This document shows, piece by piece, positions 11,640-23,613 of a DNA stretch of 64,000 nucleotides (position 1 is the stretch's first letter; each line of letters opens with the position of its first letter). The DNA comes from Odontocerum albicorne. Taxonomy: Eukaryota; Arthropoda; Insecta; Trichoptera; Odontoceridae. A model generated the notes under the pieces. The model worked only from the letters and a program-made list of their open reading frames with translations. It had not been told where the DNA came from and searched no databases. A program made the translations under genes and the position numbers. The stretch is from contig OX463859.1 of NCBI GenBank assembly GCA_949825065.1, positions 23,453,847 to 23,517,846 of the forward strand, written 5' to 3'.

Positions 11640-12320
11640 GTATTGAAAATAAAAACTAAGTACAATTTTAGATAATATTAAAAACAGTTTGCATTAAAAA
11701 ACATATTTAAAAAAAATCTACAACTGCTAATGATGGAAATTTTAATTTCTATACACAATATTTGACTCTATGTGTGTGTCATGAGTTTCATCAGCAGCTC
11801 TTTTTGCTATTTTTTTTTTAATTCTTATTTTTTTAATAATTATATGTATAATTTTAAACAAGAAACCGTTTTCAATCTAAAAAAACACTGTATCATACAA
11901 GTTTATTTTATACTATCTGGAATTTAAAGAAGTAAAACAAACATGTCTGCATTATTTCCACACTTAAAATGGCTTTAAAAATTCATTGGATAGTCAATTA
12001 TATTCAAAATTAATATTCTTTATTTGAAATATTGACTTCACTTTGAAACCTTTATAATTAATTCATTGAGTCTACTAAAATTCAATCAACGTAATTAAAA
12101 CACTAAATTCAAATTGATGTTTCCTAATTGAAGGCTAGGGGTAGTATATCATGTAAGCCCAATTATAACGCGATAGTTTAAGATAATTTTTTTTTCTTTT
12201 TTTATAAGCACTGGTAAAATTTTTCATTATTTTAAAGTACTGGTAAAAAATATTTCATGTGGTGCAAACGAATGATGAACTGAAATTGTCTAAATATATC
12301 TGTAAGAAATTGGTTCAAAA
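11640..12320. other. X-A upstream region, AT-rich
   Basis: This lies between the X-A start codon and the minisatellite downstream of psi-Y-A, and is duplicated in B (22980-23610) and C (34130-34750). It should hold the X-A promoter, but no defined core motif could be picked from the many AT-rich runs. No Y exons 2-4 were recognised here. Confidence 0.35.
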
Positions 12321-12324
12321 AAAT

Positions 12325-12552
12325 TTGCATTTCCAACAATTTGGGTGTGACGGATGATGTACACTTATGGGAACAATTCCAACAATTTGGGTGTGACGGA
12401 TGATGAACACTTATGGGAACATTTCCAACAATTTGGGTGTGACGGATGATAAACACTTATGGGAACATTTCCAACAATTTGGGTGTGACGGATGATGAAC
12501 ACTTATGGGAACATTTCCAACAATTTGGGTGTGACTGAGGATGAACACTTAT
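12325..12552. repeat. 46-bp minisatellite, about five copies, unit A
   Basis: Tandem copies of a 46-bp unit with core CCAACAATTTGGGTGTGACG, spaced exactly 46 bases (core at 12333, 12379 and so on). The last copy carries a GACTGAGG variant. The paralogous place in unit B has about five copies and unit C has a single diverged copy. Small minus-strand open frames here are products of the repeat, not genes. Confidence 0.9.
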
Positions 12553-12594
12553 GACATTAAAAGTTCAGATACATCATACAGCAATGTAAATTCG

Positions 12595-12680
12595 ATTACA
12601 CACATACCATCATGTAATTTCCCTTTGAGGATAGACAGAGAGGACAGAGCGCCAGATTTTCCCATCTCGATGCAATAGTA
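12595..12680 (-). mobile_element. RTE-like LINE 3' tail, reversed
   Basis: The minus strand reads ENLALCPLCLSSKGNYMMV, a diverged form of the LINE tail seen at 5940-6000. It lies in what would be intron 1 of psi-Y-A. Copies occur at about 24740-24810 (B) and 34860-34925 (C). Confidence 0.4.
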
Positions 12681-12820
12681 GTTTACTTTGATCGATACTT
12701 CAATGTGTGATACTCTATGGTACCATCAAATTTTCATATTAAATTAGATATAAAATTGTTTCAAAGAGGTTATTTAGAATAAAAAGAATATTTATAAAAG
12801 TAAGATAAATTCTAACTTAC

Positions 12821-13823
12821 CTCGGAAATGCACTTGTTACACATATACATGAAGAAAAATATATTCAACATATCAAGAATGATCTTCCACAAGCAAATTA
12901 AAAAGAAAACAATGTAAACAATATCATTTTGGTTAATCAACGATTCAATTGACGATAACATTAAGAGATCATTGAAAAGAAGACTTATGAAAATACAGAA
13001 AACAAAAGGGCTATTTTCGGTGACCAAACAGTGTTATAAGTTATTAAAATATCAATTATTTTATCATACAAAATCCAGTAAAACTTTATTCTTTCGTTCT
13101 CGTTAAAATATAACTTTGCCAACATGAATATTTATAGAAATGTGACTTCATTTCAAAGCACATTGTTTTCTTGTAAATCAAAAATAATTCGGCGTTAAAT
13201 ATTTTTAAATTGGTCATGGCTTGATAAATGTAAAATATCAAATGCAAATAAATAATTAAGAAAATAAATTCAAGATAAAATGATACAAAAAAATATGTTA
13301 AAAAAATTATTGTAATTGAAAAATCTGTTATGTGTAAGGTGCATATAATTTCTACAATTTGTCCGATAATTTGGAAAGTCAAAAGGAATAAAATGGAGTT
13401 TTGGATTTTAGTATAACGTTTTAGGACGTAAACCGCACCCCACATTTTATCAATGTCGTTTAAAATTTTCATCAGGAAAGTTAATTCTTAAAATTAAATA
13501 AATAATTATAAAACAAGATGGTTATAAAAGTTGAATCAATATAGATCTTTGATTCACTCCTTATTTTCAAATGATCTGATTTGAATGTTATAATTTCATT
13601 GTAATATGATTTTATGACTTGTTAAAGTGCTAAAAAGTAGATTATTAAAACTTGTAATGAAAATATAAAAGGTATTTTAGAAACTTTTGACCAATTTTTT
13701 CCATTCTTTAATGAATATTTAGTAGCAAAATGAATTCAAGGGATAAATTGCTTCTTCTATATTTTCAGCGGTAAAATAATTCTTGAGCATTGGTAACATT
13801 TTACTACTAAATCCTTTCTTCAT
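12821..13823 (-). pseudogene. Gustatory receptor pseudogene psi-Y-A (exon 1)
   Basis: First exon of a second GR subfamily. It starts MKKGFSSKMLPMLKNYFTAE, includes IDKMWGAVYVLKRYTKIQ and YQAMTNLKIFNAE, and ends LDMLNIFF...CNKCISE at a perfect donor (GAG|GTAAGT, 12821/12820). Compared with copy C it has a 17-bp deletion near codon 30, a 1-bp deletion near 13475 and a deletion of a few tens of bases near 13085, each shifting the frame. Later exons were not found. The donor and most of the hydrophobic segments survive, so inactivation is fairly recent. Confidence 0.72.
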
Positions 13824-14355
13824 TTAATTTTAAATCCTGAAACTTTTAACAACCAGAGCTTTTATTCGAAGAGCTTTCTTTAATTAACAAAGCACAGTAA
13901 AAGTCCGTTAATTAGAACAACGGTAATTCGTAATTATTTTTTATTATTATTTTCTAGGTCCGGAAACAGACTTATCATAATAGATTCTACTGATAATTCC
14001 AAAAACCGCATATAATTTTCGCCAAAAAAATGTATGATTTCTAATATTTTGAAATTTTCCATGCACATCACGGATCCACATAGTAGTCAGCCCTGGGAAA
14101 ATTACTTATAGTGCACAGAATAGGGATTAAATTTTTGAGGCTTCCCTGTAACTAAAAATTCAATATTGAAACATATCTAGATTTTTATCGAGCCCACTGA
14201 TTAAATAAGGAAATTATGTAAAAAGGATGTAATAAAAACATAATTTCACAATTTTTTGTGTTCTTGCTATCTTTTAACCTTTCTATAAATTAACAAATTT
14301 TCTTTCTCTCTCATGAAATTTTACATAGCATGAACATTAATTGTTATTGTAAGTA

Positions 14356-14731
14356 CAGTCAAACCTTGGATCACGAACGCTTCTAGTCACGAACAAATCG
14401 GCTTACGAATACAATTTCCGAACAAATTTTGACTCGACCTGCGTACAAACCTCGGCACACGAATTAGTTGTAACGGCACATTACACAATTACGCATTAGT
14501 TATTTCTCAGGTGCACGCGTTGTGAACATTGTTTGTCATTGCGTTCGTTGTTCTTGATACAATTTTGTTTTGTTTATTATGTATATAATATACAGTACAT
14601 ATAAAATATATTTTGCATTAAATTAACCCTCATTAAATCAAATCCAAGAAAAATGAATTTCGGTTTGCGAACATTTCGGCTCGCGAACTGAATAAAAGAA
14701 CGAATTAAGTTCGTAACCTGAAGTACCACTG
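14356..14731. mobile_element. pogo/Tigger-like MITE
   Basis: A 376-bp element flanked by TA, with ends CAGTCAAACCTTGGATCACG and (other strand) CAGTGGTACTTCAGGTTACG. The repeated TCACGAAC/TTACGAAC motif is typical of pogo/Tigger termini. A second copy is at 38076-38449. The two are at different places relative to the tandem units, so they are separate insertions. No transposase is readable. Confidence 0.7.
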
Positions 14732-15720
14732 TATTGGGTTTCGAATACTCTTTTCATATAAATTAATACGTATTTTAAACTTTTTTATTTGTTTCACCTT
14801 TAATAATTTCACAACTGCAAAAATTTATTTGTCAAAAACTTTCAATAGTTCATAATATCGTAATCAAATGCACGACCAAATAAAAACCAGTGATATCATC
14901 ATATTTATATTACGCGTGCAAACAAAAACAGCTTAATCTGCCTGAAAAGTGACTATGTAATATCAAATGTGACAATTGTATTGTTTTTTTTATAATTCGT
15001 ACTTGTTGGAAGCCCATGAAAAAAAAATGTTTTATTTTATTTACTTTACTATTCATTTATAATGTCTCAATATTGTGGAAACATTTCAATAAAGCTTTAT
15101 TTGACTTACATTATTTTTATAGTAAAAAAAAAATTGTTGTGATATTTCCGATCATTGGAAGTGCCGTACATTCGATTCATAATTCAATTTTTATTTGTGA
15201 AATTCGGTTCCTAGAATTTCAAATTAACGTACTTTTACTGTAATCCTTTACATTCATTTTGTATTGTTTGAAATATTTTTATTACTTTTTTCACATTAAA
15301 ACTTTGTATTCAACTATATTAGAATTTCATTTATTTGTTTTTATATTTGAATCATATTTATCATCATTAACTCTACAACTGAAATTAGAATTTAGTAGTA
15401 AATAAAATGTGTCACTACTTTTGTCTAGATGTGACATTTCTTCTCCAGTTTCTCACCTCTGAAGCACAACAGTCACACTATTCATTCGCCTTAATATTGG
15501 TCTTTGATATTACCTTAATATTGACTTCAACTGTTAGTGAGGTCTTGCATACTGCATTACAAAGCCAGCATCTGATATTATCATGAATTGACGAAATGGC
15601 TCAGGATGGGGAAACCTCCTTATGTTATTTTCAAAAAATAACCCTATTCCCTTTGTATGTGTCACATAGATGATGAGTTTGTATTACTTCTGGAACGTCT
15701 AATGTATTTTTATTTCTACA
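14732..15720. other. Non-coding spacer of unit A
   Basis: AT-rich and without a supportable gene; the 75-codon frame at 15016-15243 has no recognisable content. From about 15200 it aligns with 36990-37330 in unit C, and from about 15540 with 25620 onward in unit B. It is useful only as an anchor for comparing units. Confidence 0.4.
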
Positions 15721-15724
15721 AACT

Positions 15725-16055
15725 TAAATAAATAAATAATTACAGGTTTATTGATAGCAACATAGTATGTACATAATACATTTAAATATATTTCAAGAAC
15801 ACATTAAAAAGAGAATATCCCCGGCCAAGATACACCCCACCAATATAGGGCGAGCCCAGCCACGGGGACACCAGATGTTTTTCAGCCCACAACTTCTATC
15901 TGCCAATGAGGTATCTCTTCACCCTGCTCTTCACCAAAAAACGCAAGAAGCCAACCGGAATCTCCAAGGATTGAGCAGCAGCCATCCACCTATTCTACAA
16001 TCTTTGTGCCGGTGCTGTACACTCTTTACATGTTGAGTCTACTTTACCAGGAAAT
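15725..16055 (-). mobile_element. CR1/Jockey-like LINE 3' fragment
   Basis: Reverse orientation: the ATTT-type tail is near 15725-15740 and the conserved block CCCCACCAATATAGGGCGAG is at about 15836-15855, matching the 3' UTR of the copy at 3856-4775. The paralogous fragment in the next unit is 26425-26720. Confidence 0.65.
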
Positions 16056-16299
16056 GAAGTTTTACTTTTAACATATTCGATTAAAAAAAAAGAAAAAAAT
16101 TGGCTAGTATAAAAATTTGATAACTGACACTAAAGGAAAATTGATATTTCATGTATTGGAAGTTTATTTTAATGAAAATGAAATTCGTCTAAATAATAAA
16201 TATCATATCAGTTGCTACCGACAGTCCTCCAGCGATTGAAGGGTGCTATCGCAGGTTTATTAAATTTTTGAAAAGTCTGTGCCAAATGTATTCATTGTG

Positions 16300-16725
16300 T
16301 AGGAACTACGGTCGTCCCTGAATATTGTCAACACGCACGGTCAACGACCGATGAAACGACCTTCGGATATGTCCAAAGGTCGCATACCAAAACATTGAAA
16401 TTGTTTACCCGAAAATACTATTTACGATACATTCCACAGTAGAAAGAGAACGCATCACGCTGTCTCGCCGTTTTCGCCAACAAATTATCTACCCACAGTA
16501 ATATCTGCAATGTCTGCAATATTTCAATCGACCATCTCTGCACGCGCAGAAGCGAGATAAAAATATATTGCGGGCGCACTCCCGCGCCCGTTCTGAAATG
16601 TATAAATACCTACTTACCGATAAATAAAGCATCATTAATCACTATTTATTGTTCATCGATTCATTCACTCTCTGCTTCCGCATTGCTGACTGACATATTT
16701 TATTTAAATACCAAACGATCAAAAT
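16300..16725. mobile_element. Possible solo LTR
   Basis: About 420 bases interrupt sequence that is continuous in the paralogous place (26940-26960). It begins near TGTAGGAACTACGG and is less AT-rich. It contains a TATA-like box (TGTATAAATACC near 16600), an AATAAA signal about 25 bases later, and a GC-rich hairpin (GCGGGCGCACTCCCGCGCCC). This order of signals fits an LTR, but clear TG..CA ends and a target duplication were not established. A fragment of its right end recurs near 18255. Confidence 0.4.
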
Positions 16726-16894
16726 CATCAGCGCGTCCATCAAGGACATCCGCTAAAATTGTATGATTAATTTTCAACATTTAATTGTAAAAAGCTTTAA
16801 TAATCGTTTGCATTATTGTAATGAAACAATAAAAACTAGTCTTGTAGAGAGGTAGTTTAAATTGTGAAGGATTGTACCAGATTATTAATCTTTC

Positions 16895-17098
16895 GTAAGT
16901 TGTAAGTTTTTTTGACAGCTCACAAATTTGCCCCAATACAACCTTGTAACGATGTTCAGTAATTTTAATTATTTTATCAACTTTAATATAAGCCTCAATT
17001 CTAATAAATAGTAAGTTATTTAGGTAAATACATTACATAAGGTTGTGTTGGGGTAAATTTGTGAGCTGTCACAGGACTCATCCTAGAATTTGCGAATT
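16895..17098. mobile_element. MITE (family F1), 5' end diverged
   Basis: Inverted ends TGACAGCTCACAAATTTGCC and GGGTAAATTTGTGAGCTGTCA surround an AT-rich centre. Other copies are at about 18430-19655, 27105-27293, 29258-30773 and 46928-47154, the last being complete. It is non-coding. Confidence 0.8.
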
Positions 17099-17638
17099 AT
17101 AAAGAACCGAAAACAGTTTTCTAGTTACTGCAATCCCATTCTCTCCATAATCATTCCTTTTACACTCTATCCCAATTTGGGAAGGCATGATCTTAAAGAG
17201 GCTAAGGATGTGAGTCGAGATAAGAAAGTTTGGCACTCTGTCCTATCTACCTATGTCGGCAGAGAAATGGCATGAGATATACATGTGTATTTTGAGTATT
17301 TTGAGCTCATCAGAGAAAATTAATGGATATGTCCAATTACATTTTTAATAAAAATGTTGTAAACAACGAAATATCCTGCATTAACTTACTTTTATTCCAG
17401 ATTGTTAACCATGTACATTAAATAATAGACAAGAATTTAGTTTATATTTTCACTTTTTTGTCTTTGGATGATCTTTCCAGTTAGTTTTCAATAAAAGTGA
17501 AATCTTAAGAACACAATTTTTGAAAATAAATGTATGAAAATAAAATAACAATGAACCATATTGTCCAAAATTGTATTGTACATATGTTGTTTATTTATTT
17601 ATTTAAGTTTATACAGAGATTATTTTCTTAATTGAATA

Positions 17639-20600
17639 TTATGGCGTTAAATAAAACTGTATTAATATAATTAAATAAGTGGTCGCCGCACCAGTCATCT
17701 GAAAAAAAAAAGATTTTTTTTCAAACTCATTTATTTGTATAGTAATAATACTTGGCATATCTGATTAGAGAAAGATAATACATTCTGCTATTAAGTAGTA
17801 TTTTCTCAAATGATGCAAGAGTTACAAGAGATGTTGAATGACATTCAGTGATAGGAAACAAAGTCAACGGGGAACTTAAACATATATACTCAAACACGAC
17901 AGTATCAAAATCAAATAAGATGACTAGTGCAGCAACCATAACAGTATTCTATGTCCAACTTTGATGTATGGAAGTGAAACGTCGACATGGAAAATACTAA
18001 AAGGAGCCGAGTTAATGCTGTAGAAACGTGTGCACCAATACATGGTATGGCAGAATAAAGAACAAAGTGATCAGGGATGAATGTGAACTTAATGCTGATG
18101 AATGACGTAAGACCAAGAAGGGAACTCTAAGATGGTTTGGACATTTGCACATTTAACCAATTGACAGATTTGCCCGAACGTGACTTGACGAGCCCGAGCT
18201 TCGTTAGGGCAAATCTTATTTCGACTTGGGAGTGTTTCTCCCGTGTTTCGTCGTCATCAGCGCGTCGATCAAGGACATCCGCTAAAATTGTATGATTAAT
18301 TTTCAACATTTAATTGTAAAAAGCTTTAATAATCGTTTGCATTATTGTAATGAAACAATAAAAACTAGTCTTGTAGAGAGGTAGTTTAAATTGTGAAGGA
18401 TTGTACCAGATTATTAATCTTTCGTAAGTTGTAAGTTTTTTTGACAGCTCACAAATTTGCCACAATACAACCTTGTAACGATGTTCAGTAACTTTAATTA
18501 TTTTATGAACTTTAATATAAGCCTCAATTCTAATAAATAGCAAGTTATTTAGGTAAATACGAGGCGTATCCAGAAAGTAAGTGTACTGAGGCTCTCACGA
18601 CCAGATGGATTTTATTTTCGACATGTTGGCTACACTTCCGTGTAGCCTGACCCTTTCCCTCCGCAACGAGATCAGTTCGAGGTCAGTACGTTGAGAAGTG
18701 TCGACGCGACAACACGTTTCATGAAAAATGTCAATCGAATCTCCCACCAAGTGCGAAATGCGCGGCGTCATCCGTTATCTCGTTTGGAAGGGAAAACCTC
18801 CGGTTGAGGTTTATAATGAGGGGAAACTGCATATGGTGATAAAGCTATGAATCGTACGAGTGTGTACAAGTGGTGTCGCGAGTTTAAAAACTGTCGTACG
18901 TCTGTGCATGATGATCAGAGGAGCGGAAGACCTTCAATTGTGACTGACGAAATTGTGGAAAAAATCGAAAATGCGCTCCATGACGATCGCAGATTGACTG
19001 TGGATGATTTTTCTGCGATGTTTCCGCAAATCTCCAGATCTCGACTACACGAAACCATCACCGAAACCCTCGGCTATGGGAAACTGTCCGCGAGGTGGGT
19101 CCCAAAACAGCTGACAGACCAACACAAGTTGAATCGAGTGGAGGCCGGGCAAGAGCTTTTGAGGCGCTGCAAACTCCATGGAGATGAATTTCTCCGCTCC
19201 ATCGTTACTGGAGATGAAACTTGGATTGCGGTTGCACACTACACACCTGAAACCAACCATCCCGCGCATTCCTCTGACTTAGCAGCTTCAGATTACTATC
19301 TCTTTACCTCCCTGAAGCTGCACATGGGTGGAAAAAGGTTTTCAACCAACGAGGAGCTAAAGGAGGAAGTGGAGAAGTGGACGGAGGGGTTGGCGGGAAA
19401 CTACTTCGAGGAAGGCATCAAAAAGTTGATACCCCGCTTCACCACCTGCATTGAGAGGAATGGCGACTATGTCGAAAAATAGCTTACATATGTACTACGG
19501 TAACCACGTAATTTTTTTGTTTAAATAAAAAAAATTGTAACCTACAAAAATTCAGTACACTTCCTTTCTGGATATGCCTCGTACATTACATAAGGTTGTA
19601 TTGGGACAAATTTGTGAGCTGTCACAGGACTCATCCTAGAATTTCCGATCTATAGTGATATACTGGGTACTGGGAAATTGTCTGGTACCCGGCATACCCA
19701 GCAATATTTTCAGTACCCGCAAAGACCCGGGGAAATAAAATGCAATACAATTTTTTTCATTCAATGATTAAATCTCAATAAGATTATAATGCAGAAATAA
19801 TTATTTTTCTCTGTTTCGCGGAAGTAGTTTATTCCTTCACTCTTCATAGATAATACCCGCCTCACTGAACATTCTTTCACTGGGTATGCTGCTAGGAGGA
19901 GGTGATAAGTACTGTCTAGCCAATTTTCATAGTTTTGGATAAATATCTGCATTTTTTAACCAACCTCCCGTGTAACTGGGTATCAGGCCAGGTAAGTTGT
20001 TTTGATAATGTGATGGTAAGCTTTTTCCTAATACTCGATACCCAGCTTGTTTAGTGCCTGATACATCACTACCGATAACTTTAGTGTGCATTAACCTAAC
20101 TGTGAATACTTTAAATCTATTTAGATTCCACTTACCGTGAATAACAAAGTATTATCAATCTTAAATAGACCCATGGCAGTGAATTCTGGATAGCGCTGCA
20201 GCATATGAGTAGAAAATTGATACAGCTGAAAAAGATAATGTATCAATTAGAAAAAATCCAGTCTCTACTTACAATTTGTAAATCTAATAAAGATCTCCTA
20301 AGATGAAAATTCAAAAGAAAAATGAAGAAGTTTTTTATACGCAATTTGAAGGGTCTATGAAAAAAAGAATTGTATTATACTGTATTACACTTTTGTAGTA
20401 TACCATACAATGCAAAGTTTTTTTTTCTAAGATTAATCTTAGTGAGGACTGTAAGAAAAATAAATCTTTTTTGTGCAATCAATGGTCAAAAAATTGAAAG
20501 TTTTCATCCTATAAAATGTGAAAGGAAAATTTGTATGCCATCCCTGTACAGCAATGACGTCCATATTGATAATGATATTTATAGTAAATAATGATGATAT

Positions 20601-22958
20601 ACATAGTAAAGTACAAAAGTTTCTGGCCCAAGGATATTTAAAAGGTGATAGAATGAAAGAAAAAATATATATTTTTCAATACAGTCACTGTGCAGTTCAA
20701 TACATTTTATTAGAGCGATTAATAAATTTTTCAATACTACTGTAAAAATATTCTTATGTTTCTGCATTGAGTGTTTGCACTGGTCTACCTTGACAAAGGT
20801 AACTTTCAATAAACTCTCCATCTAAGTGAAACTGTTTCTTTCACTGTGGAATATAATGGAGAGGATTCACCACACACAACATCTAAACATCATTTACTTT
20901 ATGCTAGGTTTTTCTTTTCTCTTGATAACTGTACGATATTCAATATTTAACATTTTAGACAACCATGTTTTCTATTGGCTCTTGTTAACATACTTCTTGG
21001 GGAAGAACTATAAGATTTAAACTGTTACATCACCTGACCTTAGATTAAAACTGTTACACCACCCGTTCTAACTTTCATATTTACCACACCCGTTCTAACT
21101 TGTTCGTGCCGAAAACTTGAACTTGTTAACATTTTTTGGTAAATTAAGATTTATTTCATAAGTATTATATTATATTTGATAAAAACCTTTTTTAAAACAG
21201 CCTTATCCGTTTCATTAATCATCATTTTATTTACCAAAGTGGTTGTTTTAGTCACCTGTAAGAAGAAAACACAATTTTTGTTTCATTCAATGGTAAAGCT
21301 CACCTAAAAACTTATTGATCTTTTAACATGCAATAAATAAAAAAAATATAAATTTGCATTTGCCACAAACTTAGTAGACAGTGGAAAATCGGGAGGACTG
21401 GGAAAGGATGTGAACAACATATAGTCATTTCAGTAAGAGTCACATTCCTTGAAATAGAGATCATATTCTGGATAAAGAAATTTTAATTAACATTGCACTT
21501 TTTATTAATGTTGTTAATTAAAGAAAATAAAGGCAAGGATAGTGAGAAGAGCTTGAATGAAAATGAGGCCTATTCTTTCAAGTCAAAACCTGAGTTTGGG
21601 ATTGATAGTGAAGATTCGATACATCTTCCCAACTCTCATTTATGGAAAAGAGCAAGAGGGAAACATCACGTAGAGTCGAGGCTTTTGAAATGATCTACAG
21701 ATGTGTTCACAAAATTCCATCGAAATTTCGTGTTACAAATGTAAAAGTGCCGAAACTGTTGGTTTTTCCATCATTTGCCATGATAGTGGCCTACATCCGA
21801 TAGGAATTGGGATCATGAAAAAATAATTAATTGACATCAAGCTCAATTACAACAAAAAAGAATATTAATTTTAATAAAGTAAATTGGATATTAAACTCAG
21901 TTACTTACATGATTTAAACAGTATTGAAAAAGGCAAACCGTTATTGCCATATTGGCAAAATGAGTTGCACCTTGACAAAAAAAAATTGCAAATTCTGTTA
22001 AAATCTCTTCCAATGTTTCATCCTCTTCAGTAATTCTAAGAGCTATTATGGCATAAAAGAAATTAAAGACCATGAATATGAAAGAAGTGCCAAAGATGAG
22101 ACACATATTGATGGACATTATTTCGTTCATTAAGTCAGAAAAATCACACATCTTGTCGTAAAGATCCCAATAGACTGAAAGCCTTTGAACTAAAAAATCA
22201 CTTCTTGTCTGTGATCCCAATTTTTTTAGTACTTTTTTCTGTCTTATAATAGTTTCTGTTGGTAAAAGGAAAATCTTTTTGGCATCTTTCTCCGTACATA
22301 ATTTATTAGTCAACATCAATTTAAGATCAGAAGATATAATGCTCATATTTATCCTCACTTGGGCGATTATTGATATATAATTTGTCAGAATAACCATTAT
22401 AGAATATGTTGGGATATTAATAGATATCAATAAAGCAAAATAAGATTCCATCTTGGAATAAATAAGAATATAGTTGATCAACATTATGATAGTAAAGAAC
22501 AAATTTTGTCCACAGACAGAAAAGATTAAAAGCTTTTTGATTCTACTGTAGTCTTTGTATATCTGAATGGTTTTAAAAATTTTGTCTGAATCGTGTAGTA
22601 TTTGTAATAAACCTGCATACTTGCTCATTTTTATGTACATTGAAATATAAATCATGTTAAGGAATATGAATCCTGAATACATCTTTAATTTGTCTCCATA
22701 TTTCAGGAGAGAATTATCCCCAATTATATTTTCAACAGTTTCATCATTGATGATTATTTTTAAAAACGCATATAGGATCACACAATAACAGAAAAATGCG
22801 TACATTGCGAAGATTTTCAGGAACTTTGTTTTGTATTTGTGTTCTGTATTGATAATAAAGTCAAATGGAAAACCAACTAATCTTAGAGTGTATATTATGG
22901 AAACAAGTGCTTCATTCATGTCTTTAGCATCAAAAAGTTTTTTTAAGAACTGGGGCAT
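17639..22958 (-). CDS. Gustatory receptor X-B, complete four-exon gene
   Basis: Second tandem copy of the X receptor, 422 residues. Exons: 22958-21909 (350 codons, MPQFLKKLFD to YCLNH, donor GTAAGT), 21255-21187 (23 codons ending ETDKAVLKK), 20225-20136 (30 codons, FTAMGLFKIDNTLLFT), 17698-17639 (MTGAATTYLIILIQFYLTP, stop). All junctions are phase 0 and no stop or frameshift was found. Exon 1 differs from X-A at about twenty residues by eye, for example S25L, D122H, N206S and A322E. The stop comes five codons earlier than in X-A. Intron 3 is about 2.4 kb and contains the hAT relic, LINE debris and MITE F1 split by a mariner (18560-19581). If introns that crowded splice poorly, expression could be low. 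Confidence 0.88.
18153..18248. mobile_element. Foldback MITE F2, left half only
   Basis: The left arm begins TTAACCAATTGACAGATTTG and stops at GTGTTTCTCC, near the centre of the complete element. It is then replaced by sequence that recurs at 16725 (CATCAGCGCGTC...). This is a recombination or deletion breakpoint in unit B. Confidence 0.65.
18255..18430. repeat. Segment duplicated from about 16730-16900
   Basis: From CATCAGCGCGTC through AATTGTATGATTAATTTTC and on to the MITE F1, this copies 16725-16900 nearly base for base; 26955-27105 is the third copy. Together with the truncated MITE F2 it shows that unit B was rearranged internally after duplication. Confidence 0.7.
18560..19581 (+). 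mobile_element. mariner element, internally deleted
   Basis: A 1022-bp element flanked by TA. The terminal inverted repeats of about 29 bp start CGAGGCGTATCCAGAAAG on the left and, read inward, CGAGGCATATCCAGAAAG on the right, with few mismatches. It carries a broken transposase (next entry). Confidence 0.9.
18728..19482 (+). pseudogene. mariner transposase pseudogene
   Basis: The frame begins MSIESPTKCEMRGVIRYLVW at 18728, then shifts near 18830 into the frame at 18847, which continues YKWCREF...RSGRPS (helix-turn-helix) and RWVPKQL. The first catalytic aspartate is present in TGDETWI (about 19207), but the text jumps from there to HSSDLAASDYYLF. The segment with the second aspartate (HDNARPH in relatives) is therefore deleted, and YSPDLAP is altered. 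The end NGDYVEK is typical of mariner. It could only move with a transposase supplied elsewhere. Confidence 0.88.
19770..19952 (-). pseudogene. hAT transposase carboxy-terminal relic in intron 3 of X-B
   Basis: Same relic as at 8400-8590: minus-strand text SERMFSEAGIIYEE and RNKLLP is broken by a stop and frameshifts. It is flanked at 19660-19730 by CTGGGTACTGGGAAATTG-type repeats also found at 30780 in unit C. Confidence 0.62.
21897..21908 (-). other. Exon 1 splice donor read-through of X-B
   Basis: The open frame runs VSN and a stop past the GTAAGT donor. The same donor context is present in X-A (10567) and, apart from the third residue, in X-C (33027). It explains why the first-exon frame seems to end without the GR carboxy-terminal motif. 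Confidence 0.7.
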
Positions 22959-23613
22959 TGTAGAATTAGATTTCTAGTTCGTATTGAAAATAAAAACAAT
23001 TTTAGATAACATTAAAAACAGTTTGCATTAAAAAAATCTACAACTGCTAATGATGGAAATTTAAATTTCTATACACAATATGATGATATTTGACTCTATT
23101 GTATGTCATGAGTTTCATCAGCAGCTTATTTTGCTTTTTTTTTTAATACTTATTTTTTTAATAATTAAATGTATAATTTTAAACAAAAAACCACTTTCAA
23201 TCTAAAAAAACACTGTATCATATTTTATACTATCTGGAATTTAAAGAAATAAAACAAACATGTCTGCATTATTTCCACACTTAAAATGGCTTTAAAAATT
23301 CATTGGATAGTCAATTACATTTAAAATTAATATTCTTTATTTGAAATATTGACTTCATTTTGAAACCTTGATAATTAATTAATTGAGTCTACTAAAATTC
23401 AATCAACATAATTAAAACACTAAATTCAAATTGATGTATCCTAATTGATGGCTAGGGGTAGTATATCGTGTAAGCCCAATTATAACGCGATAGTTTAAGA
23501 TGATTTTTTTTCTTTTTTTTATAAGCACTGGTAAAACTTTTCATTATTTTCAAGGACTGGTAAAAAATATTTCATGTGGTGCAAACGAATTATGAACTGA
23601 AATTGTCTAAATA

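Larger units (their letters stand above)
18430..19655. mobile_element. MITE F1 interrupted by a mariner element
   Basis: The two MITE halves (18430-18559 and 19582-19655) rejoin at a duplicated TA. The outer inverted ends TGACAGCTCACAAATTTG and CAAATTTGTGAGCTGTCA are intact. The element lies in intron 3 of X-B. Confidence 0.78.

Noticed and set aside
12232..12456. Minus-strand frame with repeated HPSHPNCW-type text (also 24390-24599)
   Set aside because: Produced by the 46-bp minisatellite; the period shifts the frame and copy number differs between units.
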